In this document: piece after piece, positions 1 through 10,300 of the stretch
Numbering within the stretch: position 1 is the first letter of the stretch
Layout: each line of letters begins with the position of its first letter
Assembly (NCBI GenBank): GCA_028023455.1
Contig: JAQFVV010000142.1
Span: 727,501 to 791,500 of the forward strand
From: Epiperipatus broadwayi
Lineage: Eukaryota; Onychophora; Udeonychophora; Euonychophora; Peripatidae
DNA length: 64,000 bases
Direction: 5' to 3'
Notes under the pieces: model-generated
Databases searched by the model: none
Told to the model about the DNA's origin: nothing
The model's input: only the letters and a program-made list of their open reading frames with translations
Position numbers and translations under genes: made by a program

Positions 1-172
1 TCCTTTGAATTTATCATTCTCATTGATGATTGTTTATTTGTTGTTGAGAATGATAAATTGAAAGAATTTGTAAATGAGTTTAATTGTTTTGATCCTTCTA
101 TAAAATTTGTGTTAGAAGGAGGTTAGATTTTGGTAAGTTAAAATTTTTAGATTTTTTGGTGATTAGAAATGT
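1..172 (+). pseudogene. Penelope-like element reverse transcriptase, 3' part of palm region (broken)
   Basis: Reading from base 1 gives an open stretch containing LIDDC, which corresponds to the catalytic YxDD(C) motif C of Penelope-like reverse transcriptases. It is followed by a region resembling the family segment around FDP..KF. A stop follows at about 124-126, and a short segment reading LDFLVIRN resumes in another frame near 148-171. The reading frame of the downstream nuclease domain opens only from 167. The RT is therefore broken by at least one stop and one or more frameshifts, and its 5' part lies outside the window. Known of the family: this enzyme copies the element RNA at a nicked target. 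I infer a dead copy. The element identity is supported mainly by the adjacent GIY-YIG domain. Confidence 0.7.
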
Positions 173-835
173 AGAAATCATTTAGTTAAAAGCAAAGAAT
201 TAAGATCTATAATTAAACCTGATAGCAATCAGTCTGTATCTCATAAAATAGCTGCTTTAAGGAATTATTGTCATAGGAATACTAAATTAAATAATTCTAG
301 TGGGGTAGCTTTGTTTCAGAAATATCAATTTTATAAAGATTACTTGAGTGTTGGATACTCTGATAAGTTTGTTAAAAGTATTTTATTTAATAGTAATATT
401 TGTAAGGATGTAAAGGTTAAAGAAAAATACGATTTTATTTCTTTGCCATTTAAATTGTCTTCTTATAAAATTGTGTGTAGAAATAGTAAATTGTTTGGAA
501 ATAAGAAAATTGCTTGGAAAAGGGGTGTTACATTGAATAATTTATTAAATAATACAAAAGAAGTTTTTGATAGAAAAATTATTCCTGGTGTAGGATATTT
601 TATTCCTTGTTTATTTTGTAAGAAGATTTACATAGGTCAGAGTAGTTTGAGTTTAAATGAAAGAATAAAGGTTCATAAAAGTAGAGTTAAAAATAGATAT
701 CTTAGTTCTGCTTTGTATGTCCATGGAAAAGATACAGGCCACACTATTGATTTTGATGAAGCTAATGTTGTCTTCTTTGAGAGAAATGAAATCAAAAGAA
801 GAATTAAAGAGTCTTTATTATTGAAAATTTATTAA
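167..835 (+). CDS. Penelope-like element C-terminal region with GIY-YIG endonuclease domain
   Basis: The frame is open from 167 to the TAA at 833-835. No initiator is expected because this is the C-terminal part of a larger RT-endonuclease polyprotein. Counting residues from the codon at 311, the segment has a GVGYF/YIG pair at about 93-97 and 107-109, an arginine in NERIKVH (R118), a DTGH motif near 141-144, and a glutamate in RIKESLL (E167) near the end. That order is characteristic of the GIY-YIG nuclease fused to Penelope RTs. Two cysteines (C100, C103) precede YIG, as in many family members. The nuclease is thought to nick the target to prime reverse transcription. The region 5' of 311, reading SKELRSIIKPDSNQSVSHK, matches the usual RT-to-linker segment. 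The domain itself looks intact although the RT upstream is broken, so the whole is a relic. Confidence 0.85.
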   Translation, partial: KCRNHLVKSKELRSIIKPDSNQSVSHKIAALRNYCHRNTKLNNSSGVALFQKYQFYKDYLSVGYSDKFVKSILFNSNICKDVKVKEKYDFISLPFKLSSYKIVCRNSKLFGNKKIAWKRGVTLNNLLNNTKEVFDRKIIPGVGYFIPCLFCKKIYIGQSSLSLNERIKVHKSRVKNRYLSSALYVHGKDTGHTIDFDEANVVFFERNEIKRRIKESLLLKIY

Positions 836-2397
836 TCTGAAGAAATTAACTTATTTAAGAGTTCTTTTAATATTAAGGGTGGATGGGAAGTGAATGGATT
901 TGTGGGTAGTTTTTAATATTTTATATATTGTGTAGTTTTTGTAGTTCTTTACACTTGAGAAGTCTGCTTGTAGCAGTGAAACCTTAGGTTGTATTTTAAA
1001 ATTATTTTTTATGCTGGTCTGGTTTAATTTTGGATTTGGGGTAGTTTTGATTTTATATATATATATATAGTAACCATATATTTTAGCATAAAATATAATA
1101 ATTGATGTAACTAATATAAAAAATTTCTCTATCTTCTTTGGTGATTTGATTGGCTTGATTTGCACTTTGAACAGATTACTCTCTTATATTATTTAATAAA
1201 TTTAAATTTGCTTCATTCCATATACTAATTCATATCAAAATGTTTAACTTTTTTAAAATTTTAACAACACATTAAATTTTGGTAAAATAGTATTAAAATA
1301 TAATATTTTGTTTTATTTGTTTAAAATGATCTTAAAAATTATTTCATTTGAATTAACAAAACCATTTGTTCAATTAAAATAAATTATTAAAAATAAATAC
1401 AGTAATTACGTATGCATCTCAATGTAAAAAAAAGAAAAGAGCGCGAGTTTAAGAGCAGATCGTCTGTTAGTTTGCTTTTGGAGGGAGAAGAAGGAAAAGA
1501 AAATGGTAAAAAGGCAAATGGTGTAAATTTGATAAGCTTATTTTAAAATAGTTAACAAGTAAACGGATTACTACAAATTTTCTATAAACGTAAAAATAAC
1601 ATTGTGGTATTTAATTATAAGATGAATTGCTAAATTTAAAAGTCTGTTCAAGTCGGCTGGCCAAGTGGATCAAATCACCGGTAATAATTTCCCAATATTA
1701 CATTTAAAATGTTGGAGCTACCCAGTTTAAAAGAATTAATTGCAAGAGTTTGGTATGTTTTAAAATGTTTATTGTTCTACAATTTGAAAAAATTAAATAA
1801 GTATTTTAATTACAGAAGTTTTATAAATATGAAAATTTGCTTTTTAAAAAAAAAGAAGTTTAAATTAAAGTAAAATGTTAAAGTTATCAACATAGTTTAA
1901 TATTTCCATTTTCTAATTCTAATAAAAATATAGTATTGATTGATATTTAACTTTATAATGCCAGTAAAATATTTGCTAGTTAATTTTGTTTGCCATTTGG
2001 ATAATAAACAGTCTTCAAATAATTGATCAAAGCTATTTTCTAATTTTATCGTCAGTGTGAAATGATTAAATAAATTGCGATAATTAGTATTCTTAGATTT
2101 AAGTGTGGATAAATAAATATTAGCATGGATGTAATAAACTTGGAACATTTTTAATAGAGAAATGTAGAAATTAATAACTTTTGAAAAACATTTTCATTTA
2201 AGTTCTGCGTGTCATGTTTTTGAAATTGTTTCTTGTTTATGGAGCCACGTAAAAATCGTTAATCTAATATTGCTGATAATAATTAACACAAATGGATAAA
2301 ATTACATGTATGGAATTCAACCATAATTATAGCTATTACTTCATACATTTATTATTCAACACATCGTACATGGATTTCACGGATCATATTTGTCGTT
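836..2397. other. Non-coding AT-rich stretch after the Penelope-like element
   Basis: No supported gene. Short frames at 851-1165 and 1897-2148 (minus) lack recognisable domains and look like AT-rich chance ORFs. A short (AT)n run lies near 1056-1068. A slightly less AT-rich patch at 1437-1510 and 1650-1685 may be a remnant of an older element. Confidence 0.5.
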
Positions 2398-2515
2398 ATA
2401 AAATGCTATATAATCTAATTTGTGACACACACACCTGCTAAAATTCATGTATTGAACTATAAAATGCTATACATTTAATTTATATCACACACACCTGTTA
2501 GATTTTATGTAGTTG
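2398..2515 (+). repeat. Imperfect tandem duplication, about 58-bp unit
   Basis: Two diverged units follow one another. Each contains ATAAAATGCTATA, then an AT-rich spacer, then CACACACACCTG and a segment ending near TTTATGTA. The first starts near 2398 and the second near 2458. No coding potential. Confidence 0.6.
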
Positions 2516-2940
2516 ATGAATAATTCATTACTTTAATTTTATCATTATATGAACTTGCATGTGAAGTTCATAAGTTATATTTTATTAAGTTTAAATTAAT
2601 AGGGGTTGAATAAAATATTTATTCAAGAATAGCGCTTGTGAAAAGGCTTGAAAAGTACTAAATGAATTCATGAGATGTATCAATCTTTGTGGGGTATTTT
2701 GTGAGTCTTTCCAGATTTATATTCCTATACTAAAATCACTTATATTGTATTACACATGTTTTATTTTAAGCAAGATAAGTTAGTACATTAGTTGTCCTGA
2801 TTAGTGTAACATTTTATTATGCAAGAACCCACATTTGCTAAAGTGTTAGTGTTTTCCGAATGATCAGAGTAACTGAGGAGGATGATTTTGCACTTTAATG
2901 TGAAGTAAATAGTAATGTTGTTTTATAATGTTGAAAGGCA

Positions 2941-3050
2941 TTAATCTGTGCCGGTGGTTAATCCGCAGATTATTTAATTGCCATTTTTGTATTTTACACT
3001 CATTCCAGTGCTGGTGGTTAATCCGCGGAATTGTGTAATTATACGTATTA
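2941..3050 (+). repeat. Imperfect tandem duplication containing GGTGGTTAATCCGC
   Basis: The core GGTGGTTAATCCGC occurs near 2953 and again near 3013, inside diverged units of about 60 bp that also share an AATTGTGTAATTA/TATTTAATTGCC-like tail. A related phrase, GGTGTATCAATCCAC, lies at 3060-3074. This could be part of a degenerate LTR ending at 4495. Confidence 0.5.
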
Positions 3051-3074
3051 CTTTATGATGGTGTATCAATCCAC

Positions 3075-4487
3075 AAAGCGTTTAGTATTATTTAATTCCT
3101 ATGTGTAGATGAACGCATCCACAGGAATATGTTTTACTTCATAGATATAAGTTGGGCAAAGTATTTAGTTAATCTGCTAAATCATCTTCCTCCATTTGTA
3201 AGCATAATTCATAAGTTAGATCGTCAAATTGTAGCAGGACATTCTATTCAAGTTACTTCATAATAATTAACTGTCGGTTGATTATTATTTACCGGAGTGT
3301 AAGTTTAAATTTTCACTTTATTTAATGATTGCATTATAGCTAAATCCTACAGATATAATATTATTTATTATATTATTATAAGTTTACGGTATGGATTTAT
3401 TGAATCTGGAAATGATGTTAAATACTTCATGAGTTGATGTTGAATTTAGTATAATTTGCTCAAGATTCATTATATCAAATTGAAATAAGGTATGATTAGG
3501 TTTTTAAAACCGTACCTATGATATGTTAGTGAAGAAAGTCGATGGAATTATAATTTATTTATTTTATTTGTTTATTTATGTTTTTTAATTATAACATTGG
3601 AATTAATTATTTATTATTCATAAATTTGTAAATAAACGTTGATTTATAATTAAACTTACTGTGCCGTTGCTATGTGTCATTCTAAAAATCAGAAATCATA
3701 AATCTTGGATAGAGCATACATTGAAGTACATACTGTTGTCAACATGATATAAGAGTTTAGTAATACTTCAGAAAACATTTGGATGCTTTTAGTCTTTGGT
3801 AGTTTATGATGTGTGGGGTACAATAAAATCCCATTTACCTTTTCCATCATTTTGGCTTTGCGTAGTTGATTATAGTATACAATACAAATTGATTAGTAAA
3901 CCTGTAAACAGATTTTCCAAATAATGACATGATTGAATATATTTACTTAACATTTTAAATTGTCATTTGTCAGTATAAAAAGAGTCTCAGTGATATAGTA
4001 AACTATAAAAAAAGAACCCAAGTATTTATGTTTATTTATTGCAAAGCTTTACCTGGACTAGCATTTGTATTAAAAAATCATATAGATGGTTTAAATTTTC
4101 ATAATCTTATGTAGTTCCACAAATTATGCCATCTTGTACATGGTTGGCCATCGGGTCTCATACAATAAAATCGCAAATTAAGGTTTGTAACATAATAACA
4201 TTGCACTTGTAATTTGTTTACTGTATATTATCACACTACTATGATAGGTCATCGCGGTACACCCTGGCTGCGATCAAATTAAATCATAAAAGTTTATGTT
4301 AGATCATTAGTTTGGTCTGTGGTAAGTTGCTCCAGATGTTGGTTGTGGTCCTTGGTGCATAAAATAGATAGCATAATATGCTTTTGGATACAGCTCTTAA
4401 TAGCTGACAATGTGTAGTGGGAATTGATCAGTGATTGAGGTAACGATTCTCAGTGCACTTACGTTACGTAGTTGACCACACTTTAGA
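3075..4487. other. Non-coding, possibly the body of a degenerate Gypsy LTR
   Basis: No gene is visible. Because a Gypsy-type LTR end and leader sit at 4488-4530, this stretch may be the LTR of that element in plus orientation. I could not find its other end or a partner LTR. The phrase ACAATAAAATC recurs near 3820, 4160 and 4997 after G-rich words. Confidence 0.3.
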
Positions 4488-4541
4488 GGGTTACAAATTT
4501 TTGGCGCCACAATGTGGTCGGCCCGATATGTAAGGGTTACA
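4488..4541 (+). other. Gypsy-type LTR end and leader (primer-binding region) junction
   Basis: GGGTTACA at 4488-4495 resembles an LTR 3' end. It is followed at once by a leader-like phrase, TTTTTGGCGCCACAATGTGG, of the kind that follows the 5' LTR in many Ty3/Gypsy elements. A second GGGTTACA at 4534-4541 abuts an (AT)n run. Read on the minus strand, the same block begins TGTAACCC next to the (AT)n, like an LTR start. Orientation is therefore ambiguous. No internal coding region follows, so this is a remnant. Confidence 0.45.
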
Positions 4542-4553
4542 ATATATATATTA

Positions 4554-4965
4554 GAAAGTATGATGAGGGGATGGGGGTGGTGGTGATGATGATAAAAATG
4601 AAAGATGAGATGATAAAATGAGAAGAGATAAAGAAATGGATGATGTGAGAAGATGGAAATGAAAAAGATGAAGAAAAATGAGATGAGAATGAAAGAAATG
4701 AAAGAGGTATGGAAGAAGAAGATGATGATGATGTAAGAAGAGATAGAAGATGAGAAAGATAATGGAAGAGAGAAATGAAAAGAAAAGCTAAAATGATGAG
4801 GATGATGAGGAAAATGATAAAAAATGAGGTGAAAGATAAACTATTAGAGAAATGATGATGATAAATTAAATAGAGACGAGGAAAAGATGAAATGATGAAG
4901 ATAATGATAAGACGAAGATGAAGAAGATAAAAATGAAGGAAATGGAAATAAACTATCCTAAACTA
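4554..4965 (+). repeat. Purine-rich GAT/GA/GAA imperfect microsatellite
   Basis: About 400 bases are almost pure A and G interrupted mainly by T in GATGATG words, with nearly no C on the plus strand. Units such as GATGAT, GAAGAT and GAGAAGAGAT vary without a fixed period. It directly follows the LTR/leader junction and its (AT)n run. Nothing suggests coding. Confidence 0.8.
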
Positions 4966-5549
4966 TTAGAGACTCCTAATGACTTGGATCAGTGGGGTTA
5001 CAATAAAATCAAAGATGAATGATGATAGAGATATATATACAATTGGACAGAGACCAAATCCAACACTAATGCAAATAACTATTGGGGTATGTTCACTAAT
5101 TTAACATAAATAATATGACAATTTAAATCATTATTTAATAGTTATTAGAGTCAGTCTCCTATCAGATCATATACTCTGAATAAAACAAGTGATACTTTAT
5201 TGAAGGACTATTTTACTAAATTATATTAACAAGGCAACAAGAGTAAACAATCTCAGGGGTTTTAAAACTAAACTCTTGTGCAAGATAAAAGTTTAAGTTG
5301 CCTAATAAATGATTGCTTGGATGAATAACAAGTGAGTGATATCTTGGCCAACCATAAGATAACTATCTTATGTTCAAATATAGCATAATAAAAATATATA
5401 TCAATTTAAAGATTTGATTAGTTAATCCAATTTTAAACTAATTATGGCCTATTACCCAAGACATTACTCGAGCTGGGAAAAGGATAAGCATATTTTTTAT
5501 GCCTTTCCACAAACTCACAGACAACCTACTAATGAAATTAAATACATAT
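4966..5549. other. Non-coding AT-rich stretch
   Basis: I see no gene or recognisable element here. The phrase GGGGTTACAATAAAATC at about 4993-5009 repeats a word seen upstream near 3817. Confidence 0.5.
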
Positions 5550-5728
5550 GAATCTTAATTTTAAAATATACAAGATAATGTAAGATAATGTGCAGTTTTA
5601 AAAATAGTAAATAATCTTCTGAATCACTAATATTCTAGATGAATTTTAATTTTAAAATATACAAGATAATGTAAGATAATGTGCAGTTTTAAAAATAGTA
5701 AATAATCTTCTGAATCACTAATATTCTA
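5550..5728 (+). repeat. Exact tandem duplication, 91-bp unit
   Basis: The segment from 5550 to 5640 is repeated from 5641 to 5728 with a spacing of 91 bases. Only one or two bases differ near the left edges, and the right edges diverge after TATTCTA. The near-identity implies a recent duplication. It is non-coding. Confidence 0.9.
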
Positions 5729-5924
5729 CATCTCACATTGCATAAGCTTCAGTCTGAGAAGATATAATATTAACTTGAAAATCAATTTTAAAATTAAGAT
5801 TCTGTAAATATGTGATTATCTGTTGCTGTGAATCAATCTAGAATCACAATGATAAGCATGGCTTTATATAATTTAAATCAGTATAAAATATTTTGTATAC
5901 TTTGTGAACCTTTGGAACTCAAGA

Positions 5925-5985
5925 CAATATACTGGCAATTATAAAATTCCACTATTTATTTTGATTAACAAATATTTCTGTAATT
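5925..5985 (+). repeat. Left part of an older interspersed repeat, split by the SINE and LINE insertions
   Basis: The bases leading to 5985 and those following 12064 together match an uninterrupted copy at about 17205-17320. The shared words are ATAAAATNCCACTATTTATT, TTTTGATTA, TGTAATTAATGCTTGTATAA and ATAAAATTCCAC/ACAAAATTCCAC. It serves as the insertion target of both elements. Its own class is unknown. Confidence 0.7.
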
Positions 5986-6086
5986 TTTTTTTTCAAGTGT
6001 CATAGCATCGGCCGGGACATGAACTCACAACCCGGGCAACTGCTTGTAAGGCACTCACGCTGACCTCTCGACCACCAATGCAAGAC
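5986..6086 (-). mobile_element. tRNA-derived SINE with 15-bp target-site duplication
   Basis: On the minus strand the body begins near 6086 and ends in a poly-A at 5986-5993. It carries a tRNA-like internal promoter: an A-box-like word TGGTCGAGAGGTCAGCG, a GCCTTACAAGC anticodon arm resembling tRNA-Gly, and a B-box-like GAGTTCATGTCCC. The flanks are identical 15-bp copies of AATATTTCTGTAATT at 5971-5985 and 6087-6101. Its tail (TATGACAC then poly-A) resembles the tail of the SINE at 59596-59685, so I treat them as one family. RNA polymerase III would transcribe it. Mobility would depend on a LINE. Confidence 0.75.
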
Positions 6087-6206
6087 AATATTTCTGTAAT
6101 TTTTTTTTTTTAAAACAAAAAATTTTATTAACAAAGTTTACATGGTTTCATGATACTGTTTTCATACATGGTATACTGCAATGACTGATTGCAAAAGTTC
6201 ATAAGA

Positions 6207-8300
6207 TCAAATGCTTGGTAGATCAATCCTGGACCAAGTCTCTTTGTATAACCATTCTGGTGCAAGCAGCCGGTCCCTGGCACTTATGCTCTTGACAAGA
6301 CCTATAAAGGTCTCTGTGACTGAAGATCCTGAATGACGGAAAACACGTTCACATCTGGTCAACCAGACTGCAAAGGTAAGGAAGACAGAGAATCGGATAA
6401 GAGAAAAAATTCCTGTCTTGATGGCATTCTGGATATTTAAGGCTTCTCCAATGTCAGATGTAACTTTCTCTGTGATGAAGTTTCTGATTTGGAAAAGAAA
6501 CGGACAATTATAAAGTAAATGTTGGATGGTTTCATTGGCAGTATTACATAGCTGGCATTGAGGATTGATTTTGGTGAATCCTCTTTTCCATACTAAGAAA
6601 TGGTTAGTGGGTAAGGATGAGATGTTGAGCTTTAAGATAAAATCTATGTATTTTGGTTCAACAAACCAGTTCTTCAATTTTTTAAGCAATGGTTTATTGT
6701 CTATGTTCAATGTGGTCAGGAGGGCAGTCTGGTTTTGAAATCTGAGGTTATAGGCCTGCCAGTAGGTTATTTTACCTTCAAAAGAGGTTTTAGATAGATT
6801 TATCAGCTTGGTGACATGTAACCAAATAATTGTGGCCCATCTGCTAGCAAGAGGTGGCGGTGTGTCTGTAGGTTCCACTGGAGTGGCTAGGTTTAGTTCT
6901 GGCTGTTTTAAGTGAATTGCACGTAGAACTGCAATTGCCTTCTGTAAATAGATTGTTGAAACAGAGTGCAATCCAAGTCCATTTAACTCTCTGGGCATTT
7001 GCATCTTACAGATGCTGATGGCAACAATCTTTCCACTCCACATGAGCTTTGAACACAGTGAGTTCATTGATGACTGAAATGCTTTAGTGGGTTTAATTAT
7101 GGGAAGATAATAATTCAATCTCGGAAACACCAGCATGTTGAGAAGGGCTACTTTGCCCGGCAGGGAAAGAGAGATTCGGGATAAAGATCGAACCACTTTG
7201 CTAGTTTTTTCCAAGATGGAGTGTTGGATATCTTTTGCCATAGCAAGTCTGGACTTGGCCATAGGAAAACCGAGGAAGAGTTGCAGCTCAGCTGTAAAGA
7301 CTGACGGAATCACTGAGCCAGTACTGATTTTCCACATGGAGGACTTACTGTAGTTGATGTTCAGATTTAGTTTCTTTGAATATTTATCAATGATTTGTGT
7401 GAGTGTTGGAAGGTGAGTTTTATCGGGGAGGAAGATGGTGACATCATCAACATAGGTTATGTGTTGTACATGATGTTTCAGGGCTGGCATGAAAATTCCA
7501 GGGAGTCTGCGCTCAATCTCTCTGAGCATAGGATTTATATAGGTGATGAAGCAGAGAGTGGTGAGTGGCGATCCCTGGGGAATGGAAAGATGAGGTCTGA
7601 AACCATTGGACAGTCTTCCATCCAGTGATGTAAATATAGATCTGTTCAAAAACAGATTACCAATAATTCTGGTATAGATGCCAGGGACTTGATAATCAAG
7701 AAGAGTCTGGAGTAGGACAGTGGGTATAACAGAGTCAAAAGCCGAGGCAAAGTCAAGTTGAATAACTATAGGCTTGGATTTTTTGTGCAGTCTGATGTGT
7801 TCTACCAGAAGAAGAATACGCTGTGCTGCATCCATGGTGGAAGAGTCCTTACATGCAAATTGATATGGCGTGATGTGTGTATAGAGTTGATCTTGGATTT
7901 TGTCCTTGACTATGGCCTCAATGATCTTAATTAGGAGGGGAATCATGGAAATGGGCCTTATGTTGGATAGGGTAGAGGGATTGATGGGCTTTTTTAGGAA
8001 AGGAACAAGGGCCACAGGGTACAGGTCTGGAATGTTTTGAAACTCTCCTGCCAGAACATCTATCATCCGCAGTACAATGGGGGCTGTGAAATATCTCAGG
8101 TGGACAAGTACAAATCTTGGAATTCCATGGAGTCCCGGATGAACACTCTCCGAATAGGCCATGAGCTTTTGGATTATCTGATTTTCACTGATGAGCGATC
8201 CCATCTTCCAAGTGATTGCAGATGTTTCCAATTTCAAATTTATAATTCTGTAGCCTGGCCTGGAAGTGTTCATGAATCTTTGCAAGCATTGCTGGGCCAC
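6207..8300 (-). CDS. LINE ORF2: reverse transcriptase and C-terminal zinc finger
   Basis: A 697-residue open frame. Motifs by residue: an HPGLHGIP motif like the RT-0 segment near 54-61; SNIRPISMIPLLIKIIEAIV-type RT-1 at 112-131; motif A LDFASAFDS at 182-190 (D183); motif B IPQGSPL at 240-246; motif C YVDD at 283-286; FLGFPM at 342-347; a conserved thumb WSGK at 421-424 with GLGL near 441; and a zf-RVT-like finger C582-x2-C585-x8-H594-x4-C599. It has YVDD where most LINEs have YADD. The enzyme copies element RNA at the nicked site in the nucleus. The frame continues upstream to about 8645 except for one in-frame TAG at 8316-8318, so the real protein did not start here; the codon at 8300 is GTG, not ATG. 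Confidence 0.9.
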   Translation of the reverse strand: MAQQCLQRFMNTSRPGYRIINLKLETSAITWKMGSLISENQIIQKLMAYSESVHPGLHGIPRFVLVHLRYFTAPIVLRMIDVLAGEFQNIPDLYPVALVPFLKKPINPSTLSNIRPISMIPLLIKIIEAIVKDKIQDQLYTHITPYQFACKDSSTMDAAQRILLLVEHIRLHKKSKPIVIQLDFASAFDSVIPTVLLQTLLDYQVPGIYTRIIGNLFLNRSIFTSLDGRLSNGFRPHLSIPQGSPLTTLCFITYINPMLREIERRLPGIFMPALKHHVQHITYVDDVTIFLPDKTHLPTLTQIIDKYSKKLNLNINYSKSSMWKISTGSVIPSVFTAELQLFLGFPMAKSRLAMAKDIQHSILEKTSKVVRSLSRISLSLPGKVALLNMLVFPRLNYYLPIIKPTKAFQSSMNSLCSKLMWSGKIVAISICKMQMPRELNGLGLHSVSTIYLQKAIAVLRAIHLKQPELNLATPVEPTDTPPPLASRWATIIWLHVTKLINLSKTSFEGKITYWQAYNLRFQNQTALLTTLNIDNKPLLKKLKNWFVEPKYIDFILKLNISSLPTNHFLVWKRGFTKINPQCQLCNTANETIQHLLYNCPFLFQIRNFITEKVTSDIGEALNIQNAIKTGIFSLIRFSVFLTFAVWLTRCERVFRHSGSSVTETFIGLVKSISARDRLLAPEWLYKETWSRIDLPSI

Positions 8301-9376
8301 TGAGGCAACCCTGATCTACTGACAATGAAGTAGGTGTAGGTCTGGCCACCGAACCAATTGCCCAGCGAATGTAGCTGCGGGTCCAGCTATGCTGGTTGCC
8401 AAGAAAATTTTAGATCTTTTAGTAGCAATGTAATGTGTGAGAACCTTTTGCTTGCTATGGTATTGAGTTTTTAGCTCCAAAATATCTTGGGGATGAATGT
8501 CAATATGGTGTAGAGATTTTAACCTGTTGTTTATGGCATCCAAATCTTTTAATAGTTGATTTGGACCTTTGGTTTTCTTTGTGTACAAGTCTATGAGTGA
8601 GCTCAATATACCGGTGAAAGATGACCAAGCCTGTATTGGAGGCAAAGTAAGAATTTTGATTTTTTGGAAAAATATATGCTTCAGAGAAAATGAGTTCTGG
8701 AGTTGCTGCTTTGTTGAGTAGTCTAATGGTAGGTGTATAATCTATATGAACTGCGGTGGTGGGATCTATATGAAGTGAAATTAGAAGAGCTAAATGATCA
8801 GTGAAGGGACCAATTGAAGCTTGGTGCATATGTCAAAGTGAAGTTCAGGTGAATAGAAGGAGAATGATCCAGGAGGGAAAAACCCCTCTCCACACAAGAG
8901 GACTCTATTAATTAAGTGAAAATGTTTTTTGTTGAAGTTATCGTAACTCATGTTGAAGTCACCAAAAAAGTCACCAAAAAAACAATAGGGGAGGCATCTG
9001 AAGAGAGAAGAGAATTGATTTTATTGATTACTAGTTGTGCTGAGTAAGCATCATTTCTGATGTACAAGTAAATGATATTTATTGCCATATTTCCAAAAAT
9101 GAACTTAATGACCAATAGATCATTGCTATGGTGTGATGTTCTGAAAGAGCTGTAGGTCAGGTTCTTATTGATTATAAAAGCAACTCCAGAAGATGCTGTG
9201 TTTGAGGGTACATAATGAAATGACCATATTGTTGCATCAGTTGAGTTATTTGGTAATTTGAGTTTATTTGTAATTTAGTTTCGGATAGACAGACTATGTG
9301 GAGGTCTGTTTTGTATAGCCATATGGCCCAGAGAGTTAAAACCCCTTATGTTTATTCCGGCCAATTTAATAAGCAT
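8301..9376 (-). pseudogene. LINE ORF2 N-terminal part: APE-type endonuclease, frameshifted
   Basis: The ATG at 9374-9376 begins MLIKLAGINIRGFNS, matching the APE-endonuclease start motif in LINEs. After a frameshift, another frame reads DLHIVCLSETKL (the catalytic E motif). A further frame reads SSGVAFIINKN, then GDFN (about 8950-8960), then TDHLALLIS (about 8790-8810), the terminal catalytic DH motif. The linker to RT is open from 8645. At least three frameshifts and one TAG (8316-8318) break the chain. The endonuclease would nick target DNA to prime reverse transcription. A small GGTGACTTTTTT duplication repeats the codons before GDFN. Confidence 0.8.
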
Positions 9377-9430
9377 GTTGAGTTGTTACAGAGATTTGTA
9401 GGTTATGTATACTAAGCTGTGATTAGTACA

Positions 9431-9955
9431 TCACATAGGGGAGATTATTGACATAAAATTCTGATTTTCACTAAGTGGTTTGTCAGGGTCATGTGACACC
9501 ATTACCAGTTGAGTTGGAACAGGTATTTTGGAGCTTAAGTAGGGGTTGGAATTGTGTTTGTCTTCATTGTGATCATTTTCAAAAGCTGTGTTTTGGGAAG
9601 AGCTGCTTTCTTGTGTGCTGAGTGATTGAGCTAGTTTAGTTCTTTTTTCTCTCTTTTTTCTTAAGTTAGTAGCATGGCTTGCTGCTTGTTTGTTGTTTTT
9701 GTCATCATTGTCCGAGTCAGCCATAGATGAGTTAATGTCTTCTGGCTGCAAGCTGGATGAGTCTTGGTTTTTTCTTTTGTTGTTTGGAATGGGATGTTCT
9801 TGTTGAGACTTCGTGACTGGAAGAGTTTGTTTTGTTGATAATGGTTCACTGTTGGGAGCTTTTGTTGGATGATCTTCCTTTGAGTGAGTTTTGAATGCTT
9901 CTTGCATCTTCTGGGGTGTCATGTTGGTAGCTGATGTTTGTTGTTTTGGGTTCAT
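9431..9955 (-). CDS. LINE ORF1 C-terminal tail, low-complexity and basic
   Basis: A 174-residue open frame rich in Q, S, N, K and T, with an acidic patch (SDNDDKN) near 80-87 and a strongly basic stretch, LRKKREKRTK, near 98-107. No fold is recognisable. It lies directly after the zinc-knuckle region of ORF1 and ends 54 bases before the ORF2 start, the usual spacing in bicistronic LINEs. I infer it is the disordered tail of ORF1, possibly RNA-binding or nuclear-targeting. It may be joined to the upstream part by frameshifts rather than starting at its own ATG. Confidence 0.6.
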   Translation of the reverse strand: MNPKQQTSATNMTPQKMQEAFKTHSKEDHPTKAPNSEPLSTKQTLPVTKSQQEHPIPNNKRKNQDSSSLQPEDINSSMADSDNDDKNNKQAASHATNLRKKREKRTKLAQSLSTQESSSSQNTAFENDHNEDKHNSNPYLSSKIPVPTQLVMVSHDPDKPLSENQNFMSIISPM

Positions 9956-10179
9956 ATGGGGGCTGGTGTGATTTTGTGTCTTGTGTTGTAGAATGGGAGG
10001 CTAGAGTTGTTTGACCGGTGTGTAATCATTAGATGAGTTGGTTGAAGTGTGATGGTCCATTTCTAGATTGTTGTCCAACAGTAAGTCAGTGTTGGAGTCT
10101 TGTATCTGCCCTTTTATGTGGTCCTCTGTATTAGTGGGTGAAGAATATGATAAGCTGAATTAAGTTTTGCGTATTTTTT

Positions 10180-10300
10180 ATGCATCTATGATTTTTGCTT
10201 TTCCTACTGTTGCAGACATCACAAATTCTGTTTGGGCATGACCTTACAAGATGTGATCGGTCTCCACAGTAAAAACACTGAGGTTGTACACCTCGAATAG
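10180..10300 (-). pseudogene. LINE ORF1 CCHC zinc knuckles, in a shifted frame
   Basis: In a frame different from both flanking ORFs, the minus strand encodes CFYCGDRSHLVRSC (bases 10277 to 10236), a canonical C-x2-C-x4-H-x4-C nucleic-acid-binding knuckle. A second cysteine/histidine cluster follows (CDVC...NHRC, bases 10222 to 10182). The segment follows the RRM-like part of ORF1 at a frameshift near 10300-10315. Zinc knuckles at this position fit ORF1 of Tx1-like and related LINEs, where they bind element RNA. Confidence 0.8.

Noticed and set aside
851-1165. 104-codon ORF on minus
   Set aside because: Lysine/isoleucine/tyrosine-rich low complexity crossing an (AT)n run; nothing recognisable.
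7135-8303. Plus-strand ORFs of 72-88 codons
   Set aside because: Antisense shadows of the LINE reverse transcriptase, without motifs.
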